Below the pieces are notes generated by a model. The model ran no database searches. It had not been told where the DNA came from and saw only the letters and a list, made by a program, of their open reading frames with translations. Below are positions 57,301-64,000 of a DNA stretch of 64,000 bases, one piece after another (within the stretch, counting starts at the first letter, position 1; each line of letters starts with the position of its first letter). Source of the stretch: Aphrocallistes beatrix (Eukaryota; Porifera; Hexactinellida; Sceptrulophora; Aphrocallistidae); assembly GCA_963281255.1 (NCBI GenBank), contig OY725489.1:5084001-5148000 (forward strand), read 5' to 3'. The position numbers and the translations under genes were made by a program.

Positions 57301-60097
57301 AAACCTCTCGATGGCCCCGAAAGTGCTCGATGTCAATGCTTAAAAACTATTGATGATATGTAATCTATGATAATCTTAAATGAAAGGATATATATGATAA
57401 TATATAGGTTCCACAAACATCTCTTTGTCAAAAAGTAAATATTTCTTGACTTATCATCGATTTTATTGTAACACAAATTCTATGGAGAACTTTGAATATA
57501 TTAGAAAATGGCGAATCTTGTCATGAAATAAGTTCCCAAAAGTAGCTATTATACTCTAAAAACAATGCAATAGTCACTAGCAATGTATACAGTAATTTTG
57601 AAGCACTCAACATGATTATTTTGGAAGTTCAAAGCATTTATCTCCAAAATTCGGTCAAAGCCCCCCATTTATGGTCCAAAAACAGATTCCTCCATATCTC
57701 GGGAAATATACACCCAAATTCTTAGCTATCAATTCCTAATATACTTTTCAAGACGTTATATATCTGATTCTTAAATAATAAGAGTACTACATGGAATGGA
57801 ATGCTAAGTTTTAAATTTTTATCACGTGATGACGTAGCATTTTTCGAAAATCCTAACTTGAAAACTAAAAGTCGTAAACTCTCGCTCTAACTTCCTAATA
57901 TACTTTTTAGAAGCTCTTTATTCATTCTAAACCGATGAATTATACTTTGTAGTGCTAGGAATATGAATTATATTCCCTAATTGGTTCAAAATATTCGGGG
58001 TTAAAGGCCTCAAGGTAATTTGTCAATTTTCAGTTTAATTTTGCTATTTTCACCAAAATCTGTTGGAATACATATAATTCATTAGTATACATGTGATTAA
58101 ATGCCCATGGATGCTTTTATTTATCGTTAATAGCTCATTTTACATCATTCTTAACATCAAAACTTCAAATCCCTATATCTCGGGACTTTAAATTTCCAAA
58201 ATTGACCGTCTTTCAAAATTTTAACTCAAAATTGCTTTGAGATAGAGGTTTGAAAATTTCAGTTGTTCCATATCATTAGGCGATGAGCGTAGGACCACTC
58301 GATTTTCGATATCTTACAAATTTGTGATTTTATTTCTGATTTCCAAAGAAATCGGGCTTTTTTCGCCCTTTTTATTCGGACACCGATAAAATTTACAATT
58401 TTTCTAATTTAAACTTTCTTCTGGTCCTATGAAGTGGCAAATATGATAGACTATCTATGAATAAATTTTCGAAGCATTTGATCCAAACATGTGCTTTAAA
58501 AAAATCACAGAGTGGAGGAGGGCTTACCATTAAGATGTGCTAGGGAAGAACGGAAAAAAACCGACTTTGAGACGCTGTAACTCAAAAACTAGAAATGCGA
58601 ACCAAAAACTGTTTGGCATGTCTCAATATTTTTTAATTGCACTACCTGCCCACGCTTAACATCTTATATATCTCTATTCTTGATATATGCTGTAAGCCAA
58701 ACCTAAGGATTTTTCACGGGCGGTATCCTTAACCGTTCTGTAGGAAATCAAAATAACCGAGCCCGAAAATCGGTTAACCAACCCCATCCCTCTTTATTGA
58801 TTGGAAACTTGAATGCCGCTTCATTGAATAATCACATTGCTATTAAATGCTGCCCTCCCCCTTAGCGATTTATATGATATTAATTTGGGGCTGAAATAAG
58901 AAAATTCTTAGATTGGGTAATTGTTTGTGAGACCATGCTACTGTAAGATCTTTGTAAACTCCGTGATTCCATGGGAGTTGGATCTCTGGTTTCTAGAGGT
59001 GCGGTTATACTGATATAGTTTGTATGTATGACATTTGGAAATAATTTTAATTTAAAAATATTAATTTTGAGTAGGTGACCATCAGTGGAAATAAAGTAAC
59101 TTCATACGAAGTAGTGTGTTCAGGTCAAGTTGAAGAGGTACTTAAACTGTACCATGACGGTCCTGCACACCCTGGCATCAACGCTACTATCAAAGCTATC
59201 AGACAGAAATATGTTTGGCCAGGAATGAATGAAGATATCAAAAACTATGTAAGTATTGAGTTAATTATTCCATCTTTGTTTTTTATTACACCTTTGTTCC
59301 ACTTATGGAGCATTACACATATATTTGTAGTAGACTTGTAATTCTTAACTCCAGATAAGACGAACGAATTATTTATCCCCCACACTCGCAAATGAATATA
59401 CATTCCAATCACGCCATTAGATCTCGGATAATATGAACGCATTTCAATGGTCCCCAGGTGTTCGTATTTTAACGAGAGATAACTGTAGCTAAATTAGATT
59501 GCTTGATGTATTGAGAATTAGGGGTTTGTTTAGTTGCGAAATGATCAAAATTTGTTGTACTCGCAACACGTAGTTTGTGCGAGAACAGAAATTCTTGTTT
59601 TCTCAGACGACCCACCAAGTAGAATTCAAAATTGAATACATAGCTATTACGTAATAGAGCATGACTTGAATAGAATTTGAACTTTTGACTCAAGTCATGT
59701 TCAATGACTTGTCATATAGAAACTGATACTATGTTGACTTTCGATAAACATCCTGTGTTATGACGTACCAATCTTCTCTCTTCAGAAAAAAACTTGTCAT
59801 CACTGTCAGACTGATGCTAATTTACGACATCAACCTCAAAGCAAACTGCAACCAATTCCTCCCCCAGATCAGCCCTGGAAACACATCGGTATTGATCTGG
59901 TCTGTGATTTGCAGGAGAACTCTCAGGGTTACAAACATCTCCTGGTCACAACTTGTTATCTCTCTAAATTCTGTGCAGTTCGCCCTTTGAGAACGAAAAA
60001 GAGTAGTGAGGTGTTGTCTCAGCTGGAGAGCATCTATTTTACTCTCGGAGTGCCTCAGGTTATCCAGCATGATCAAGGACCTGAGTTTGTCAGCAAG
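54388..60097 (+). CDS. GIN1-like integrase gene, three exons seen, 3' end not found
   Basis: Exons: 54388-54543 (52 codons), 59075-59248 (58) and 59786-60097 (104), all phase 0. Junctions are AAG|GTTGGT, TTTTGAGTAG|GTG, TAT|GTAAGTATTG, CTCTCTTCAG|AAA and AAG|GTATTT. The joined frame has no stop. Residues 1-52 form a charged helical N-terminus (MNADEYSAISDFLTRNVYPK). Residues 53-117 hold an HHCC zinc domain: H79 and H84 in YHDGPAHPGINATI, then YVWPGM, with C114 and C117 in TCHHC. Residues 118-214 begin the integrase core, with D147 in HIGIDLVCD and D206 in VIQHDQGPEF. The third acidic residue and C-terminus would lie in later exons, which I do not find before 64000. The layout parallels GIN1, a host gene derived from a Ginger-type integrase. 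It could be a domesticated gene, an intron-bearing transposon, or a 3'-truncated copy. Confidence 0.72.
54605..56534. mobile_element. TTAA-flanked GGATACCGCCC element, copy 1, 1.93 kb
   Basis: Inverted ends GGATACCGCCCTCGAAAAA and complement are flanked by TTAA (54601-54604 and 56535-56538). It lies in the first intron of the GIN1-like gene. No frame longer than about 100 codons and no transposase. TTAA flanks and short ends suggest a piggyBac- or Kolobok-mobilised non-autonomous element, unusually long for one. Confidence 0.85.
56539..56812. repeat. CGGTTAACC-bounded repeat, split
   Basis: ACCGGTTAACCGG-type ends surround a body (AGATCGGTTAGCCGATCTGA, CGAGACCACTAAAAATTC) also found at about 50635-50850. 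The remainder resumes after the second TTAA element at 58733-58795 (AAAATCGGTTAACCAACCCC). Confidence 0.65.
56816..58728. mobile_element. TTAA-flanked GGATACCGCCC element, copy 2, 1.91 kb
   Basis: Same family and orientation as copy 1, flanked by TTAA (56812-56815 and 58729-58732). The two copies are visibly diverged throughout, so they are separate insertions rather than a recent tandem duplication. Confidence 0.85.
59340..59484. repeat. Degraded pogo-type MITE in intron 2
   Basis: The right end GAGATAACTG plus TA and the interior GGTCCCCAGGTGTTCGTA resemble 52994-53159. The left terminal repeat is eroded. Confidence 0.5.
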
Positions 60098-60492
60098 GTA
60101 TTTCCTTTTTTATTAGCAATTTGCAACTATTTGTTGTTTCCAGAGAGGATTAGACAAAAGGAATGCTCCTACTTTATGGTATTCGTTCGTTTGAGAAATC
60201 TTGTTATTTAAATTCCATTCAGTTAATGGAGCGGTAGGAAATCTATATTTAGTCTAGGTATTTTAGAGTTTGATATGACGAGATACCAAACAAATGGCAG
60301 AGTTACGAATCTAAAATCGAGTATAGCAAAAGTATATTGAATCAATAACTTTGAATTTAAAATCTATCGTATGTAAATAAAATCATCAATGATTAACAAA
60401 TCCAAGAAAAGGAATGTTTAATTCTTATTTCGTCTTGACCCAATTATCTTGTCTTTACTATTTATTTAACTTTAAGTATGAATTTGAGAAAT
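60098..60492. other. Intron or 3' flank of the GIN1-like gene
   Basis: No integrase homology continues here. A TTTCCAG at about 60137-60143 could be an acceptor, but the frame after it has no integrase motif and soon stops. Confidence 0.4.
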
Positions 60493-61420
60493 ACTGAACA
60501 ATATCAAAATACTCCAAGCATCTACCTAGAATTGAAAGTGTAAATATATTCCTTGGTCAATATTCAGCTGCTACAGCCATTTAATTGCACGCACACAATC
60601 TAACTGCAAAATACATCCAATATTGCATTGACCTTCCTCGAATTTATCACAAGCGCAATATTTCAACAGTAAAACCATCCAATCACAATTGAATGCATCC
60701 CACCGCTTTGTAGACCTATCTTGCGTGGAGAGGAACATAGGGATGGCTATTAGAGGAGGAGGAGGAGGCGTCATTTATTAACAAATTATTACTACAGTCG
60801 AAACCGTTTTTTTCCTACTATTTCTTTACAGGTTCAAACTTTAAGAAAAAGCCTGCGCTGCTCACCTTGTAGACACTACGTGTCCGCAGAGTGTCCCTGA
60901 GGGCGCTTGGAGTTACTCAATCTAACCTATTTTGGGAATTTTTAAACTTTATATGAATATTGTAAACAAAAGCTAACGAGTAATTTCTCAAATGGATCTG
61001 AAAATGTAACATTCTAAATCTACACTCCTGAAAATCCCATATCGACCGTTGGAAGCCAGCCTCTAGCCTATTTTTGTAATTTGTTTATTTTATGTATCTA
61101 TTATAAACTAAAGTAAACAAATAATTTATAATATTTACTTTATGTCTGTAATGTAAACAAATTTAAACAAATCATTTATGTTATTGACCTGAATATGTAT
61201 ATTCGAAATCTATACCCCTGAAAACCCATGTCAATCATTGGAAGCCAGCCTCGAGCCTATTTTTATAATTTGTTTTTGTATATATCAACATTTAATAGCC
61301 ATAAAATATACACATCGTTTCTTTCAAAGTGCGAAAATCGGAATCTACATATTAACATATCCTATTAGCCGTTCGCTTTTAGCTTAAAATATGATTTTTT
61401 CGAAAGGTGTGAAAATATGT
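60493..61420. repeat. Mosaic repeat duplicated at 35781-36408
   Basis: Same order as the earlier copy: the 300-bp GGAGGAGGAGG-tailed unit, then 140-bp units (60955 and 61140) and AACATTTAATAGCC. This copy carries an extra segment with a GC-rich box at 60851-60912 (TAGACAC-TAC-GTGTCCGC, then CCCTGAGGGCGC). Confidence 0.8.
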
Positions 61421-61429
61421 AATATGTTA

Positions 61430-61611
61430 ATAAAAAATTCATATTATTACTTTCAAAGCGCGAAAATCGGATCCTACATGGTGAAATACCTTACATTAGT
61501 CGTTGAGATCTTACTTATATCTTTAATTAAACTAAGCTTTGGTGTGGTGCTGTTAAAATATGAATATCCTTACTACGTATTAAAACTCTATTAATGTTTG
61601 TGTATATATGC
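61430..61611. repeat. Copy of the 37910-38100 segment
   Basis: ATTCATATTATTACTTTCAA, TACATGGTGAAATACCTTAC and AAGCTTTGGTGTGGTGCTGT match 37910-38040 almost base for base, ending at an A-repeat terminus (ATCCTTACTACGTATTAAAA). Confidence 0.8.
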
Positions 61612-61613
61612 TA

Positions 61614-61771
61614 CAGTCAATCTGTGTAATCAGTTATTTCATGAAGAGCCTAGTGATTTCACGAAATTATTAGGCTTTTCGTGAAAAACCCACACTCATT
61701 TCACGAAATGCCTAGTAATTTCGTGAGATCACTAGGCATTTCATTAAATCCCTAATTTCACAATCTGACTG
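61614..61771. repeat. 158-bp MITE rich in ATTTCACGAAAT
   Basis: CAGTCAATCTGTG and CACAATCTGACTG are inverted ends flanked by TA. The interior repeats ATTTCACGAAAT or its complement about six times, alternating with CCTAG. A partial copy lies at 38080-38170. Confidence 0.75.
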
Positions 61772-61790
61772 TAACATATATATATATATA

Positions 61791-62185
61791 CAGTGGAACC
61801 TGTATATAACGGCCACCCAAGGGACTGGACAAAATTGGCCGTTATACACAGGTGACCGTTATATACAGGTGATTGTCTCAATCCCCAAAGGAATCAACGT
61901 AGTGCAATAAATATAAGTTTTTAGAAATCCATTACTTGAAGTAATTACATGATTCTAGTTTATCGTTCGTAACAGGTCCTGTATTAAGCACATAAAAAGG
62001 TGATGGTCGTTATAGACAGTTTTAGGGTCAGTAAGGGACTACAAACGGGTGGCCGCTGGCCGCGTTGAGCAGGTGACCGCTATACACAGGTTCAATATTA
62101 TGGAATTTCGGACGGGACTGTTCATCGGTGACCGCTATAGACAGGTGATCGTTATATAGAGTGGCCGTTATAGCAGGTTCGACTG
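61791..62185. repeat. pogo-type MITE, 395 bp, full length
   Basis: CAGTGGAACCTGTATATAAC and GCAGGTTCGACTG are the ends, flanked by TA. Inside are repeated GGCCGTTATA/GACCGCTATA blocks in both orientations. A reverse, truncated copy lies at 37001-37363. Confidence 0.9.
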
Positions 62186-62195
62186 TATATATATA

Positions 62196-62878
62196 TTAGG
62201 GTGCTCCAAAAAATTACAAAGTTTGAATCTTATAATGCACACTCTTCAAATAGTTTACCTCGATCACCAAGTATTCACCATAAAAGTTTCATGCAATTTG
62301 GAGATGGTTTAATGGTTGCGCAAGGTAGCCTTCCCCTCTTGCTAATTTATAATGGGATATGTCCGGGTTGAGGCCAGAAATTGTTAAAAGCGTACTTCTG
62401 ACATTTGAATATATTAGTAGCTTGATTTTTGTGATATTTGAGGGTGGTTTTATATCAGCTAATAATACATTTCAAAAACCTAAAATCTACCGGTTCCGAG
62501 ATATTGGTGAAAACAGTTGGGACCAGCCTTCATAGTTGAAATTATTAATGGTCCCAATTATTTTAACCAATATCTCGGAACCGGTAGATTTTAGGGTATT
62601 AAAATGTATTATTAGCTGATATAAAACCACCCTCAAATATCACAAAAATCAAGCTACTAATATATTCAAATGTCGGAAGTACGCTTTTTACAACTTCTGG
62701 CCTCAACCCAGACATATCCCATTATAAATTAGCACGAGGGGAAGGCTACCTTGCGCAATCACTAAACCATCTCCAAATTGCATGAAAATTTTATGGTGAA
62801 TACTTGGTGATCGAGGTAAACTATTTGAAGAGTGTGTATCATAAGATTCAAACTTTGTAATTTTTTGGAGCACCCTAA
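62196..62878. mobile_element. Long-arm foldback MITE, 683 bp
   Basis: TTAGGGTGCTCCAAAAAATT and complement, flanked by TA (62194-62195 and 62879-62880). The arms are about 300 bp; GAAGGCTACCTTGCGCAATC and its inverse are nearly identical. The centre shares AATACATTTCAAAAACCTAA-type sequence with 9857-10358. Confidence 0.92.
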
Positions 62879-62888
62879 TATATATATA

Positions 62889-63075
62889 CAGTCGACTCCG
62901 CTTAATAGGGCCACATCGGTCAGAGGACATTTTGCCCCGATTAAGCGGAGGACCCTATTAACCGAAAATATTTGTATTAGCTTCTATGTATGAGAGCTAT
63001 TCCGGTCCTGCCAAAAGTGGCCCGATTAAGCGGCTGACCCGATTAAACAGTGGCCCTATTAAGCGGAGTCGACTG
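62889..63075. repeat. pogo-type MITE, 187 bp, full length
   Basis: CAGTCGACTCCGCTTAATAG and complement, flanked by TA. The interior has repeated CCCGATTAAGCGG. Best-preserved member of the family also at 32947 and 2510. Confidence 0.93.
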
Positions 63076-63084
63076 TATATATAT

Positions 63085-63558
63085 AGTATAACGAATTGAT
63101 TGAAGAAACTACCAGGTACGGAAAGCTCATTTTTGGAATGTGGGGGGCTTTTGGCTATGGCTCCACTAAGTTCTGACCTCAGACGGAAATGTCCACATAT
63201 CATGGAATTATGGCGTCATTGTCACCTTTTTTATAATAAGAAATTTCAGTTTATTGACTATAAATCAGCCATTTTAGGTCATAGAAGGCTGAAATTTTAA
63301 TACAATGTGTATATAAATATATCTCACATATGATGTAGCTACCATCAATAAATGATGACTCATCACTGTTATGACGTCATCATAACGCATCAAAAATTTA
63401 AAAATTGACAAATTTGGTGATTTCTCGTGCAATATCGATTATAACAGTAGGACATACGTATTTAGAGATGTTATCTCCCTTTTAAGGCTTGCAGGGCGCC
63501 TTCGACGGACACAAAGTGTCCGGCAGCCGCACAGCTCAAGCAAACGAACTGCGCTTGT
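63085..63558 (+). repeat. A-type repeat with reverse GC-rich box
   Basis: From ATAACGAATTGATTGAAGAA through TGACTCA (about 63357) and TGACGTCA (about 63373) to a degenerate box (63489-63558) with the stem CGGACAC-AAA-GTGTCCG. The left terminus is replaced by the MITE before it. Confidence 0.85.
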
Positions 63559-63596
63559 ATCTTATATATTAAAACAATGGTTTTTTAGTATGCTTC

Positions 63597-63640
63597 CTAT
63601 ATTATTATATTGGTTCTATGATCCAATATAATAATATAGT
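63597..63640. repeat. 17-bp perfect hairpin
   Basis: CTATATTATTATATTGG and CCAATATAATAATATAG flank nine bases. From 63641 to 64000 nothing else is recognised. Confidence 0.8.
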
Positions 63641-64000
63641 AGCAGTACTAAAATGAGTGCGGGTGTCCGGCCGGCCGTAAGTGGTGTACAGACCAGAGTT
63701 TAAAAGATATCGCCCTGAAATTTTTGTGAAGCTGCAAACATATATGTAGATCTGCACCTCCTCATAAGATTTTCAATATATGCTAAATCATCATCATTAA
63801 GTAACATTTTACAAATACATTGGAATAAAATAGTAGTGACTTATGCATACAATCAAAAGGACATTGAATACAGCTATTTTGAGTCTATAATTTGAATGTT
63901 AAAAGTTATTTATGATTGAATCGATTGATCATAGCATATAACACACTTTAATTGTTGTTAACGACATGAACTGAAATTGGTTGATTATTCAAGTATAATA

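Noticed and set aside
59760-60076. Other open frames overlapping the third integrase exon on both strands
   Set aside because: They are shadows of the integrase exon, whose own frame has clear zinc-finger and catalytic motifs and splice sites.

Overview
This is a piece of AT-rich nuclear DNA from an invertebrate-like metazoan. The evidence is a SIN1/MAPKAP1 gene with its CRIM, Ras-binding and PH regions, GT-AG introns in an integrase gene, and an animal-type mix of DNA transposons (Tc1, mariner, pogo/Tigger, PIF-Harbinger, hAT, integrase-type) plus an L2/CR1-like LINE. I cannot name the species. Only two loci look like intact protein-coding genes; nearly everything else is transposable elements, many nested.

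Layout. 1-8 kb: a Tc1 element (549-2285), a Harbinger MITE (2908-3295), a hAT-like MITE, two minisatellites and a mariner element (6110-7446) broken by one nonsense codon. 8-16 kb: mostly non-coding, with short tandem repeats, a degenerate 5S-like segment, foldback elements and a nested pair of terminal-inverted-repeat elements (13239-14602). 16-19 kb: a near-intact protein of a multicopy unclassified family that may be a DDE transposase. 19-22 kb: a dispersed repeat with GC-rich hairpins and a TTAA-flanked element. 22.7-26 kb: a decayed LINE. 26-40 kb: TTAA-element relics, a Tigger tail, a Harbinger element inserted in the dispersed repeat, and many MITEs. 39-44 kb: a truncated Tigger and a KRBA2-like integrase element with a mutated catalytic glutamate. 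45.9-47.7 kb: a palindromic cluster broken by a 200-N gap. 47.9-50.2 kb: a small hAT element, then an intronless SIN1 gene on the minus strand. 51-54 kb: more copies of the dispersed repeat. 54.4-60.1 kb: a GIN1-like integrase gene in at least three phase-matched exons, with two 1.9-kb TTAA elements in its first intron. 60-64 kb: a mosaic of MITEs that largely duplicates 35.8-38.2 kb.

Two things stand out. One is the open, spliced, integrase-derived gene, a candidate domesticated gene or an intron-bearing Ginger-type transposon. The other is a family of GC-rich double-hairpin boxes (about 15 copies, with a cousin in the LINE 5' ORF) set in an AT-rich repeat that also carries conserved CRE and AP-1 type sites. 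No operon-like cooperation between genes is visible; SIN1 is the only recognisable cellular gene.
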